Origin: an uncultured Eubacteriales bacterium
GTDB lineage: Bacteria; Bacillota; Clostridia; Oscillospirales; CAG-272
Length of the DNA stretch: 64,000 nt
NCBI GenBank assembly: GCA_905201895.1
Contig: CAJKPX010000004.1
Location: forward strand, 1-64,000
Direction: 5' to 3'
The first letter of the stretch is position 1. Each line of letters opens with the position of its first letter. Positions 26,455-35,028 of this stretch are shown piece after piece. Both the position numbers and the translations under genes were made by a program. The notes beneath the pieces are model-generated. The model worked only from the letters and a program-made list of their open reading frames with translations. It was not told the DNA's origin and ran no database searches.

Positions 26455-26483
26455 TTTACTTTGCGAAAAAGAAGTGCTATAAT
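26455..26483 (+). promoter_or_regulatory. Probable promoter of the HTH-PfkB operon
   Basis: TTTACT (26455-26460), 17-base spacer and TATAAT (26478-26483). The -35 is imperfect, which fits a regulated promoter; self-regulation by the HTH domain of the first gene is an inference. Confidence 0.65.
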
Positions 26484-26511
26484 TAAGGTAGCAAAAAAGG
26501 AGGTATCCCCG

Positions 26512-27720
26512 ATGGACTGTAAAAGCTTAGGAAATACCATTGCAAGCCTGCGTCACCGAAACAACATCACACAGGCAGCTCTTGCCGAGCGGCTGGGTGT
26601 GAGCAACAAGGCGGTGAGCAAATGGGAGAGCGGACAGGGTTATCCCGATATTTCCCTGCTCCCAACGATTGCGGAGTTTTTCGGCGTTTCGATCGACTAT
26701 CTGCTGCTGGGTGAGAAAAAAGGCATCACGATTGCGGGCAACATGATCATGGACGTTGTGAAAAACATCGAGCAATACCCAACGATCGGCATGCTCGTGA
26801 GCATATCCAACGTTTCCCGCGCGGTTGGCGGATGTGCACCGAACACCTCGATCAACCTCGCCAAGATTGACCGTAGAATTCCGATCAGTGTGATCGGCAA
26901 GGTCGGTACAGATGAAAACGGCAGATTTATCGTCTCGGAGCTGCAGAAAAACGGAATTAACGTCAGCCGCGTGTCCTATTCGTCCACAATGCCCACGAGC
27001 TTTTGTGACGTGATGAGCATCCCCTCGGGTGAGCGCACCTTTTTCCACAAGAGAGGCGCGAATGCGGAGTTTTCTCCCGCTGACATCGACATCGACTCGC
27101 TTGACTGCAACATTCTTCATATCGGCTATATTCTTCTGCTCGATCAGTTCGACGCCGAGGATAAGCAATACGGCACCGTGATGGCAAGATTTTTGCATGA
27201 CGTGCAGGAAAAAGGCATCAAAACCTCGATCGACGTGGTGAGCGACAGCACGGGAGATTTTCCCAAAAAGCTGATCCCTGCGCTTCCCTACTGCAACTAT
27301 GTGATCGTCAACGAGATCGAATGCTGCAGCGCGTGGAACCTGGAGGCATACAAGCCCGACGGCACGCTCGACCGCGAAACGGTTGCACTGGCAATGCAGA
27401 AGATGATTGATGGCGGCGTGAGCGATCGCGTGATTGTGCACTGCAAGCAGACCTCGTTTGCGCTCGACAGCAAGGGCAATTTCACCGAGGTTCCCTCTCT
27501 GCGTATCCCCAAGGAAATGATCAAGGGCTCGGTTGGTGCGGGCGATGCGTTTTGCGCGGGATGTCTTTACGGCATCTACAACGATTACTCCGACCGACAG
27601 ATCCTCGAATTTGCATCCGCCGCGGCGGCGTGCAATCTCTTTGAAGCCAACTCGGTGGACGGCATGAGACCGAGAAATGAAATATTGAAAATTGCTGAAA
27701 AATACGGGAGGTTATCGTAA
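26512..27720 (+). CDS. HTH (XRE/Cro-C1) domain fused to PfkB-family sugar kinase
   Basis: A single 402-residue polypeptide. Residues 1-70 are a Cro/C1-type helix-turn-helix (ITQAALAERLGVSNKAVSKWESGQGYPDISLL, then FFGVSIDYLLLG). Residues about 75-402 are a ribokinase-like PfkB kinase with the N-terminal VGGCAPNTSINLAKI motif, the GKVGTDENG segment and the C-terminal signature GSVGAGDAFCAG with the catalytic Asp. No frameshift separates the parts. The kinase should phosphorylate a sugar while the HTH could let substrate or product control transcription. The start ATG 26512 follows AAAGGAGG. Its stop overlaps the next start (TAATG), and the following genes encode a D-lyxose isomerase-type cupin and an aldolase, so the substrate is probably a ketose. 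Confidence 0.88.
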   Translation: MDCKSLGNTIASLRHRNNITQAALAERLGVSNKAVSKWESGQGYPDISLLPTIAEFFGVSIDYLLLGEKKGITIAGNMIMDVVKNIEQYPTIGMLVSISNVSRAVGGCAPNTSINLAKIDRRIPISVIGKVGTDENGRFIVSELQKNGINVSRVSYSSTMPTSFCDVMSIPSGERTFFHKRGANAEFSPADIDIDSLDCNILHIGYILLLDQFDAEDKQYGTVMARFLHDVQEKGIKTSIDVVSDSTGDFPKKLIPALPYCNYVIVNEIECCSAWNLEAYKPDGTLDRETVALAMQKMIDGGVSDRVIVHCKQTSFALDSKGNFTEVPSLRIPKEMIKGSVGAGDAFCAGCLYGIYNDYSDRQILEFASAAAACNLFEANSVDGMRPRNEILKIAEKYGRLS

Positions 27721-28256
27721 TGAAAAGATCAGATTGCGAAGCGCAGACCAAGCTGGCACTCGAATACTACGAGAAGGCAGGCATTGTGCTCAACGAGCAG
27801 GAAAAGCAAAGCATTGAGGTCATCGACTTCGGACTCGGCAAGGTTGCCGAAATGGGACTTCAGCTCCTGACCTACATCAACACCGAGCGCGTTTGTGCCA
27901 AGGAAATGGTGCTCATTCCCTATCAGTCGTGCCTGGAGCACAAGCATGTTCCCACAAACGGCTGTGCAGGCAAGGAGGAAACCTTCCGCTGCCGCTACGG
28001 TAAGGTTTATCTTTACGTGGAGGGCGAGGGTGAGCGTGACAAAATTCAGGCAAAGCTGCCCGACAGCAAGGTGAGCGTGTTCCACGAGATCGTGCTCAAT
28101 CCCGGTGAGCAGTACACCATCATGCCCGAGACCTGGCATTGGTTCCAGGCAGGCCCCGAGGGTGCCGTGATCTCGGAATTCTCGACTCGCAGCACCGACG
28201 AGACCGATATTTTCACCGACGAGCGCCTTGTTCGTCAGCCCACCATCGAAGAATAA
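27720..28256 (+). CDS. D-lyxose isomerase-type cupin sugar isomerase
   Basis: The 178-residue cupin resembles the D-lyxose ketol-isomerase family, which interconverts D-lyxose and D-xylulose and also D-mannose and D-fructose. Predicted metal ligands are in place: His 74 and His 76 (EHKHV), Glu 87 (GKEETF) and His 140 (ETWHWF). The start overlaps the stop of the HTH-PfkB gene by one base, so the two are translationally coupled. The true aldose cannot be fixed from sequence. Confidence 0.85.
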   Translation: MKRSDCEAQTKLALEYYEKAGIVLNEQEKQSIEVIDFGLGKVAEMGLQLLTYINTERVCAKEMVLIPYQSCLEHKHVPTNGCAGKEETFRCRYGKVYLYVEGEGERDKIQAKLPDSKVSVFHEIVLNPGEQYTIMPETWHWFQAGPEGAVISEFSTRSTDETDIFTDERLVRQPTIEE

Positions 28257-28275
28257 TTGAAAAGAGGATAAAATC

Positions 28276-29106
28276 ATGCTGGTAAATCTCAATGACGTCC
28301 TGCTGGACGCGCAAAAAAATCACTACGGTGTGGGTCTGTTCAACACCACCGACACCGATATGCTTGAGGCTGCGATCTCTGCCGCCGAGGAGCTCCGTTC
28401 CCCCATCATCATCGGAACCGCCGAGGTTCTGCTCCCCTTCGGTGAGCTTCAGCTCATCGCTCCCTCGATCATTGCAGCTGCAAAGCGCGCAACCGTTCCG
28501 GTTGTGGTGCACTACGATCACGGACTCACCTTTGACCGCTGCATGGAGGCTCTCAAGCTCGGATTTTCGAGCGTGATGTTCGACGGCTCTGCAGGCGACG
28601 TGGAGGAAAACCTCCGCGCAACGAGAGAGATGGTGAAGATCGCGCACTCGATGGGCGCAACCGTTGAGGGCGAGATCGGACACGTTGGTCAGGCAGACAC
28701 GGGCGACAACGAGACCGACGATCGCTACACCACCCCCGAGGAGGCAATCGCATTTGTGAATGCAACCGGCGTAGATGCACTCGCGATCGCGATCGGCACG
28801 GCACACGGTGCTTACAAATCCAAGCCGAAGCTCGACATTGCGCGCCTGCAGCAGATCCGCGCGTCACTCGACACGCCCCTGGTTCTCCACGGCGGATCGG
28901 GTCTTTCGGACGATGATTTCCGCAACACCATCAAGAACGGCATCGCGAAGGTCAATATCTTCACCGACCTCTGCCTCGCGGGCGAGGACGCAATGAAGAA
29001 CGGCGGCGTGGAGGGCTACCTCAACATCCGCAACAAAAAGGTTGAGTCGATCAAGGCAGCCGTGATGAAGAAAATGATGCTCTTCGGATCGAACGGAAGA
29101 GCATAA
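28276..29106 (+). CDS. Class II ketose-bisphosphate aldolase
   Basis: A zinc-dependent aldolase of 276 residues. Metal and phosphate residues are visible: HYDHGLTFD near 77-85 (HxDH), EGEIGHVGQ near 135, GTAHGAY near 178 and LHGGSG near 208. The family includes fructose-, tagatose- and fuculose-type aldolases; this short form groups by eye with fructose/tagatose-bisphosphate aldolases. Third gene of the HTH-PfkB operon, 19 bases after the isomerase with ribosome site AAGAGGA. It would cleave the phosphorylated ketose made by the kinase. Confidence 0.9.
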   Translation: MLVNLNDVLLDAQKNHYGVGLFNTTDTDMLEAAISAAEELRSPIIIGTAEVLLPFGELQLIAPSIIAAAKRATVPVVVHYDHGLTFDRCMEALKLGFSSVMFDGSAGDVEENLRATREMVKIAHSMGATVEGEIGHVGQADTGDNETDDRYTTPEEAIAFVNATGVDALAIAIGTAHGAYKSKPKLDIARLQQIRASLDTPLVLHGGSGLSDDDFRNTIKNGIAKVNIFTDLCLAGEDAMKNGGVEGYLNIRNKKVESIKAAVMKKMMLFGSNGRA

Positions 29107-29118
29107 ATAAACAAAAAA

Positions 29119-29162
29119 ACAAGCATCTCGAACGCAAATGCAATTGAGATGCTTGTTTTTTA
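29119..29162. terminator. Terminator of the HTH-PfkB operon
   Basis: ACAAGCATCTC (29119-29129) pairs with GAGATGCTTGT and runs into TTTTT; the convergent gene at 29171 may share it. Confidence 0.88.
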
Positions 29163-29170
29163 TGTAGAAA

Positions 29171-29956
29171 TCAAAGCTCCGAAATTTTCTTGATTCGGTC
29201 GTAGCAGGTGGCGAGAAACTCCTCGTGCGAGATATCCTGATGACGGCGGTTGGAGACCTCCAGGATCAGGGGACCCGTGAAATTGTATTCATCGAGCTTG
29301 CGCATCATGCGCTCATAGTCAAGGTTCCCTTCAAAGGGCAACAGATGCGAGTCGGGATCACCGATCTTCTCCGCTCCTCTTCCGTGGTTGTCATGGATAT
29401 GGGTTGCGACCATCTTCTCGCGGAAGATGTCCATCCAGGTAACGTATTTGGTGTAGCAGTGCTCGTGTCCGCAGTCATAGCAGAAGCGTACGTACTCCAT
29501 TTTCTCATAGCGATCTGCCAGATATGCGAGGTTGCCGACCTTGCGCAGGTTCTCAAAAGCAAGAATGACACGGCGCTCGGTTGCATAAAGCACCAGCTCG
29601 TCGAATCGCGCAAGACCCAGATCGGTGATCTCGGGCGCGTTCCATCCGCTCGACACGTGCACGATCACGGTGGGAACACCGGTTGCAGCGGCGGTGTCGA
29701 TCGACTCCTTCATACCGTTCATAACGGTCAGATAGTCCATGCCCGCAAGCCACATGCTGTTGATGCCGCCAAAGGGTGCGTGGATGAACTCGCAGGTGAG
29801 ACCAAGCTCATTGCCGCGTGCAACAAGTGCCGCAACCTTCTCGCAGTCGCTCACACCCGTAAAGTAGCAGTCAAAGCCTGCTTTCTTGATTTTTTCAAGT
29901 GCCTCAACCGGGTCGATGCCCAAGCATTCACTCAAAATCCCCAGCTTTCTTTTCAT
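29171..29956 (-). CDS. Sugar phosphate isomerase/epimerase family TIM barrel
   Basis: A 261-residue xylose isomerase-like TIM barrel. Strand-end residues suited to divalent metal binding include FIHAPF near 58, VIVHVS near 98, AFENL near 133, CYDCGHEHC near 162, THIHDNHGR near 184 and the terminal LEVSNRR near 235. It is convergent with the kinase-isomerase-aldolase operon and may act on a related sugar. It shares several blocks with the protein at 56650, indicating paralogy. Confidence 0.83.
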   Translation of the reverse strand: MKRKLGILSECLGIDPVEALEKIKKAGFDCYFTGVSDCEKVAALVARGNELGLTCEFIHAPFGGINSMWLAGMDYLTVMNGMKESIDTAAATGVPTVIVHVSSGWNAPEITDLGLARFDELVLYATERRVILAFENLRKVGNLAYLADRYEKMEYVRFCYDCGHEHCYTKYVTWMDIFREKMVATHIHDNHGRGAEKIGDPDSHLLPFEGNLDYERMMRKLDEYNFTGPLILEVSNRRHQDISHEEFLATCYDRIKKISEL

Positions 29957-29978
29957 AACAGTTCTCCTTTAAGATATT

Positions 29979-30233
29979 TTATCCGTTATTTTGTTCAGCC
30001 TCTATAACCTGCTCGCGCAATTTCATCATCGAGCAGAGCTCCCCTCTGTCGGGGATATGTCTGCCGCGAAAATCGCTCGCTCTGCACATCCAACAGGAGC
30101 AATGAATCTTACCCTTGCTGTATGCGCCTCGGTGCTCGTAATATTCCCAACCGTAAAGAGCATGACTGATGCGGCTCTTACGGCTGATCACGCGCTCTCT
30201 TTGATGGCGGTGATATGCTCTTGTTCGTGCCAT
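29979..30233 (-). CDS. Small basic protein with CxCxxC motif, unknown function
   Basis: The 84-residue product is rich in Arg/His at the N-terminus (MARTRAYHRHQRERV) and carries HCSCWMC near 47, a likely metal-binding knuckle, inside a conserved-looking YSKGKIHCSCWMC block. I have seen similar short basic proteins with GKIHCSCxMC in other bacteria but know no function. The ATG at 30233 is used because AAAGGAG lies 10 bases upstream; a GTG at 30242 touches the ribosome site. It is the last gene downstream of prmA. Confidence 0.7.
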   Translation of the reverse strand: MARTRAYHRHQRERVISRKSRISHALYGWEYYEHRGAYSKGKIHCSCWMCRASDFRGRHIPDRGELCSMMKLREQVIEAEQNNG

Positions 30234-30290
30234 TGCGGTCACGCTCCTTTCTGTTTACGTAGAATTTTCAGTATTGTAGTTTTTTGCTTC

Positions 30291-31250
30291 TTATGCACGC
30301 ATCACGGCAAGACCGCACCAGCCGTTGTCAACCAGCTTTTCCACAATGCGATAGCCGTTTGCCTCAAAGCAGCCGATCACGTCGTCGGCACGCTCGGAAA
30401 TGATACCCGATGCGAGCAGAACGGTGTCCTTGTGCATAAAGGGGGCGACGTCGGGCGTCATGCGAATGATGATATCCGCCACGATGTTGGCGCAGATCAG
30501 ATCATAGGGGCGCGAACGGTCTGCCTGACGCAAGAGATCGGAGACCTCGCAGGTAATGTTGGAAAGCCCACTATCCTTGATGTTCTCGTTTGCCACGCGA
30601 ACCGCCATCGGGTCGATATCGTAGGCGCGGCATTCGGCAGCACCCAAACGAGAAGCACAGATTGCCAGAATTCCGCTTCCCGTTCCAACGTCGAGCATGC
30701 GGCAGCCGGGCTTGGTATATTTTTCAAGCATGCGAATGACCAATCGGGTGGTCTCATGCGTACCGGTGCCAAATGCCATGCCGGGATCCATGCGCACGAT
30801 CAACTCGCCCTCTCCTGCCTCGTATTTCTCCCATGCAGGAACAATCACAAGCTTCGAGCCGATCTTGATCGGCTTATAATATGCCTTCCACGAGTTTGCC
30901 CAATCCTCCTCGTTGACACCAACCGTTTCAATTTTGGCGTCCTCCTCCAGAGCGGTTCCCGCAAATCTCTCGCGCAAAAAAGCGATCGCCTCGGGAACGC
31001 TGCGCTCGGCGGGCAGATAAACCGACACCGATGCGATGGTTTTATCAGCATTGAGGATACTCTCGTCGATCAGGTCACCGTAGCAGGTTTTCAGATCAAT
31101 GTCGCTATAATCCTCGATTTGCAGGTTATTGGAAATCATGCTCATGATTGCAGTGAGCGCGTCGAGCTGACCCAGCGGAACGGTGACGCGGATCTGCGTC
31201 CATTGCGTCTCGGTGCCAAAATCACCGCACAGATAGTCCTGATCTACCAT
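30291..31250 (-). CDS. prmA: Ribosomal protein L11 methyltransferase
   Basis: SAM-dependent trimethylation of ribosomal protein L11. The 319-residue product has the family's N-terminal substrate-recognition domain (to about 115), the MDPGMAFGTGTHETT segment near 155, SAM motif I MLDVGTGSGILAI near 180 and a NIVADIIIRMTP motif IV-like region near 250. Nine bases behind dnaJ, the usual partner in Bacillota heat-shock operons. Confidence 0.95.
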   Translation of the reverse strand: MVDQDYLCGDFGTETQWTQIRVTVPLGQLDALTAIMSMISNNLQIEDYSDIDLKTCYGDLIDESILNADKTIASVSVYLPAERSVPEAIAFLRERFAGTALEEDAKIETVGVNEEDWANSWKAYYKPIKIGSKLVIVPAWEKYEAGEGELIVRMDPGMAFGTGTHETTRLVIRMLEKYTKPGCRMLDVGTGSGILAICASRLGAAECRAYDIDPMAVRVANENIKDSGLSNITCEVSDLLRQADRSRPYDLICANIVADIIIRMTPDVAPFMHKDTVLLASGIISERADDVIGCFEANGYRIVEKLVDNGWCGLAVMRA

Positions 31251-31259
31251 AGCCTCTCC

Positions 31260-32417
31260 TTATTTCTGTCCAAAAATTTTCTTAAAGAACTGTTTATGCT
31301 TTGCGTAGTTGCTCTCACCGCAGCTATCGGCAAAGGCGCGCATTGCATCCTTTTGCTTATCTGTGAGCCCCTTGGGAATTTCAACCGCCACGCGGAAGAT
31401 CAGATCGCCGCGGCGCCCATTTCCGTTGACGTAAGGAATGCCCTTACTCTTGAGCGTGAAGCGCGTTCCGGGCTGCGTGCCCTCCGGAATATTGTATTTG
31501 AGGTTCCCCTCAAGCGTGGGCACGTCGATCTCGGCACCGAGCGTTGCCTCGGCAACCGTGATCGGGACCTCGCAATAGATGTTGTAGCCGTCACGGTCGA
31601 AAATGGCGTGATTGCGAACCGAAACCGAAATAATCAGATCTCCCGCGGGACCGCCGTTTCTACCGTCATTTCCCTGACCGCGCAGAGCAATTCGCTCGCC
31701 ATTGTCAATTCCTGCGGGGATCGACACCGTTAGGCGCTTGGTCTCTCTCGTCTGCCCCGAGCCGCGGCACTTCGAGCAGGGATTTTTGATAATCTTTCCG
31801 CTACCGCGGCAGGCATCGCAGGCTGCGGTGGACTGAAATGCCATCGAGCCCATGCGTTGTGTGCGGCGAACCTGTCCCGAACCGTGGCAAACGCTACAAG
31901 TCTCGACACCCGAGCCACCTGCGGCGCCCGTGCCGCTACAATCGGCGCAGCGACAGACGCGGTTATAAGAAACGTCCTTTTTGACGCCAAACGCCGCCTC
32001 CTCAAATGTGATGGTCAGGTTGGCGCCGATATCGTCGCCGGGGATCGGGCCGTTGCGGCGCTGACGTCCGCCGCCGAATGCACCGCCGAACATACCGCCA
32101 AGAATGTCACCCAGGTCGCCAAAATCGCCAAAGCCGCCACCAAAGCCACCGAAGCCGCCAAAGCCGCCGTCCCCACCGCCCATGGAAGGATCGAACGCCG
32201 CATGACCGAATTGGTCATACTTCGCCCTTTTATCGGGATCGGAGAGAATCTCATATGCCTCGTTTGCCTCTTTGAATTTCTCCTCGGCAACCTTATCGCC
32301 GGGGTTTGTATCGGGATGATATTGCTTCGCCAGCTTATAGTAAGCCTTTTTGATGGATCCGGCATCGGCGCTCTTGTCAACGCCCAATACCTCGTAATAA
32401 TCTCTCTTATCTGCCAT
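31260..32417 (-). CDS. dnaJ: Chaperone DnaJ
   Basis: Hsp40 co-chaperone that delivers substrates to DnaK and stimulates its ATPase. The 385-residue product has a J domain with HPD (QYHPD near 35), a Gly/Phe-rich linker (about 75-115), four CxxCxGxG zinc repeats (CADCSGTG, CSVCHGSG, CDACRGSG, CSKCRGSG) and two C-terminal beta domains. The ATG at 32417 with GAGGAAAAA upstream is preferred over a 22-residue upstream extension. Confidence 0.97.
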   Translation of the reverse strand: MADKRDYYEVLGVDKSADAGSIKKAYYKLAKQYHPDTNPGDKVAEEKFKEANEAYEILSDPDKRAKYDQFGHAAFDPSMGGGDGGFGGFGGFGGGFGDFGDLGDILGGMFGGAFGGGRQRRNGPIPGDDIGANLTITFEEAAFGVKKDVSYNRVCRCADCSGTGAAGGSGVETCSVCHGSGQVRRTQRMGSMAFQSTAACDACRGSGKIIKNPCSKCRGSGQTRETKRLTVSIPAGIDNGERIALRGQGNDGRNGGPAGDLIISVSVRNHAIFDRDGYNIYCEVPITVAEATLGAEIDVPTLEGNLKYNIPEGTQPGTRFTLKSKGIPYVNGNGRRGDLIFRVAVEIPKGLTDKQKDAMRAFADSCGESNYAKHKQFFKKIFGQK

Positions 32418-32514
32418 TTTTTCCTCTTTTGGAAGCACAGAAGCTGCGACACGTTTGCCGTTTTTCCCTGCCCTTCCTCTCAAAAACTATTGAATCGACT
32501 GTGCTCAAAAACAC

Positions 32515-32553
32515 GCTTTAGCCGCTCCCGCTGCACACGCAACGGGAACGGCT
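32515..32553 (-). terminator. Hairpin between dnaK and dnaJ
   Basis: AGCCGxTCCCG/CGGGAxCGGCT stem (32520-32530 with 32543-32553, one mismatch) in the 154-base gap. It could lower dnaJ expression relative to dnaK by partial termination or protect the dnaK mRNA end. Confidence 0.6.
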
Positions 32554-32571
32554 ACGGTATGGTTTGTTGGA

Positions 32572-34407
32572 TCAGTTGTTGGAGTGATCCTCGTAGTTTG
32601 CGTCATAGTAGGTTCCGTCAGCACCTGCGCCACCCTGTGCACCTGCACCGTTGGGATCGCCGCCCTGTGCGCCACCCTGTTGTGCGTAGAGCTTCTCGGA
32701 AATCTTATAGAAGGACTTTTCCACAGCCTCGGTGTCTGCCTTGATCGCCTCAACGTTGCCGCCCTTGAGCGTTTCCTTGAGCTTCTCGATCGCATTCTTC
32801 ACCTCGTCGGCGTCGGCAGGATCCACCTTGTCACCCAGCTCGGTCAGCGTCTTTTCGCTCTGGAAGATGATCGACTCGGCGCGGTTCTTCACGTCAACCG
32901 CCTCCTTCATCTTCTTATCCTCCTCGGCAAACTTCTCCGCATCCTTCACTGCGCGGTCGATGTCCTCCTGGCTCATGTTGGTGGAGGAGGTGATGGTGAT
33001 GTGCTGCTCCTTGCCGGTGCCCTTATCCTTTGCGGTGACGTTTACGATGCCGTTTGCGTCGATATCGAAGGTAACCTCGATCTGGGGCACGCCACGGGGA
33101 GCGGGCGTGATGCCGTCAAGGATGAAACGACCGAGCGTGGTATTGTTGGCAGCCATCTCGCGCTCACCCTGAAGCACGTGAATTTCAACCGAGGTCTGAC
33201 CGTCTGCTGCGGTGGAATAGACCTGGCTCTTTTTTACGGGAATGGTGGTATTGCGGTCGATGATGCGGTTAAATACGCCGCCCAGGGTCTCGATACCGAG
33301 CGAAAGAGGCGTGACGTCGAGCAGGAGCAGGTCCTTAACCTCGCCGCCAAGCACGCCGCCCTGAATGGCTGCGCCGATTGCAACGCACTCATCGGGGTTG
33401 ATGCCCTTGAAGGGATCCTTGCCGATAAACTTCTTAACAGCCTCCTGAACGGCGGGAATACGGGTGGAACCGCCAACGAGGAGAACCTTGTCGATCTGAC
33501 CAACGTTCAGTCCTGCATCTGCGAGCGCCTTCTTGGTGGGGATCATGGATCTCTCAACGAGGTCAGCCGTGATGCGGTCGAATTCCGCACGCGTCAGAGT
33601 TGCCTCAAAGTGGAGGGGTCCCTCTGCGGTTGCGGTAATAAAGGGCAGGTTGATCGAGGTGCTGGTCATGCCCGAGAGTTCGATCTTTGCCTTCTCTGCG
33701 GCATCGCGGAGTCTCTGGAGCACCATCTTGTCGCGGCGCAGGTCGATGCCATTCTCTCTTTGGAACTGCTCTGCCATCCAGTCGATCACGCGCTGGTCGA
33801 AGTCGTCACCGCCGAGGCGAGTGTCGCCGTTGGTTGCGAGAACCTCAAACACGCCGTCCGAAATCTCAAGGATCGAAACGTCGAAGGTACCGCCGCCGAG
33901 GTCGAACACCATGATCTTCTGGTTTGCTTCCTTATCCATGCCGTATGCAAGAGCTGCAGCAGTGGGCTCGTTGATAATACGCAGAACCTCAAGACCTGCG
34001 ATCTTACCTGCGTCCTTGGTTGCCTGACGCTGAGAGTCCGAGAAATATGCGGGAACCGTGATCACCGCCTGCGTAACAGAGGTGCCCAGGTAGCTTTCTG
34101 CATCAGCCTTGAGCTTCTGCAGAACCATTGCCGAAATCTCCTGAGGCGTGTATGCCTTATTGTCGATAGTCTTTTTATAGCCCGTTCCCATCTCGCGCTT
34201 GATCGAAATGATCGTGCGGTCGGGGTTGGTGATCGCCTGTCTCTTTGCAACCTGACCAACCATTCGCTCGCCCGTCTTGGAAAATGCCACAACGGAAGGT
34301 GTGGTTCTCGCGCCCTCGGGGTTCGGAATAACGATCGGCTCGGAGCCCTCAAATACGGCTACGCAAGAGTTTGTTGTACCCAAGTCAATACCAATGATTT
34401 TTCCCAT
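32572..34407 (-). CDS. dnaK: Chaperone DnaK (Hsp70)
   Basis: ATP-dependent Hsp70 chaperone of 611 residues. The ATPase domain starts IIGIDLGTTNSC, with VITVPAYFSDSQRQATKDAG near 135 and FDLGGGTFDVSILE near 170; the linker DLLLLDVTPLSLGIETLGG near 365 leads into the substrate-binding domain. The C-terminal tail is Gly/Gln/Ala-rich. Third gene of the CIRCE-controlled operon. Confidence 0.98.
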   Translation of the reverse strand: MGKIIGIDLGTTNSCVAVFEGSEPIVIPNPEGARTTPSVVAFSKTGERMVGQVAKRQAITNPDRTIISIKREMGTGYKKTIDNKAYTPQEISAMVLQKLKADAESYLGTSVTQAVITVPAYFSDSQRQATKDAGKIAGLEVLRIINEPTAAALAYGMDKEANQKIMVFDLGGGTFDVSILEISDGVFEVLATNGDTRLGGDDFDQRVIDWMAEQFQRENGIDLRRDKMVLQRLRDAAEKAKIELSGMTSTSINLPFITATAEGPLHFEATLTRAEFDRITADLVERSMIPTKKALADAGLNVGQIDKVLLVGGSTRIPAVQEAVKKFIGKDPFKGINPDECVAIGAAIQGGVLGGEVKDLLLLDVTPLSLGIETLGGVFNRIIDRNTTIPVKKSQVYSTAADGQTSVEIHVLQGEREMAANNTTLGRFILDGITPAPRGVPQIEVTFDIDANGIVNVTAKDKGTGKEQHITITSSTNMSQEDIDRAVKDAEKFAEEDKKMKEAVDVKNRAESIIFQSEKTLTELGDKVDPADADEVKNAIEKLKETLKGGNVEAIKADTEAVEKSFYKISEKLYAQQGGAQGGDPNGAGAQGGAGADGTYYDANYEDHSNN

Positions 34408-34464
34408 GATTCTAAATCCTCCAAATTATATCAAGAAATTTTTAACAGTTTGTTCTCGCCGCGA

Positions 34465-35028
34465 TCAGTTTGCAACCTTAACCATTGCATAGCGGATGAC
34501 CTTGTCACCCTTGGCGTATCCCTTTTGGAACACCTCCACGATTTCGGATTCCCCGAGCGTTTCATCCTCAACGTGCATCACGGCGTTGTGCAGGTTGGGG
34601 TCAAAGGTTTTCGTTTCAATTTCGGTAATACCCATTTTTGCAAGTGCATCCTCAAATGCCTTTGCCGTCATCTCCAGCCCTTTTTTCACAGCCTCGAGAT
34701 TGTCGGAATGGCTTGCGCGCTCCAGATTGTCGAGGATCGGCAGAATATTTGCGATGCAATCGGCATAGGCATCGGCGTAAACGCTCTCCTTCTCCTTTGC
34801 GCTTCTCTTGCGGAAATTATCGTATTCCGCCATCATGCGCAGGTATTTATCCTCGCAAGCCTTGGCAGCAGCCTCTGCCGCCTCGAGCTTTTTCGCTGCT
34901 TCGGCAAGCTCTGCCTCCAGCTTTTTCGATTTTTTCTTTTCAGCCTTTTCCGTCTTTGCGTCGGTTGCCGCGCTCTTGGCGGCGTCCTCGGGAATATCAG
35001 GCGTTGCCGTTGCTTTCATTTCCTCCAT
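34465..35028 (-). CDS. grpE: Nucleotide exchange factor GrpE
   Basis: Releases ADP from DnaK. The 187-residue product has a long N-terminal coiled coil (KAEKKKSKKLEAELAEAAKKLEAAE) and the GrpE core (YDNFRKRSAKEKE near 105, then the beta domain ending EVFQKGYAKGDKVIRYAMVKVAN). Of three nearby ATGs, 35028 has GGAGG at the right distance (complement 35037-35041). The start therefore lies inside the end of hrcA, a 32-base overlap. Confidence 0.96.
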   Translation of the reverse strand: MEEMKATATPDIPEDAAKSAATDAKTEKAEKKKSKKLEAELAEAAKKLEAAEAAAKACEDKYLRMMAEYDNFRKRSAKEKESVYADAYADCIANILPILDNLERASHSDNLEAVKKGLEMTAKAFEDALAKMGITEIETKTFDPNLHNAVMHVEDETLGESEIVEVFQKGYAKGDKVIRYAMVKVAN

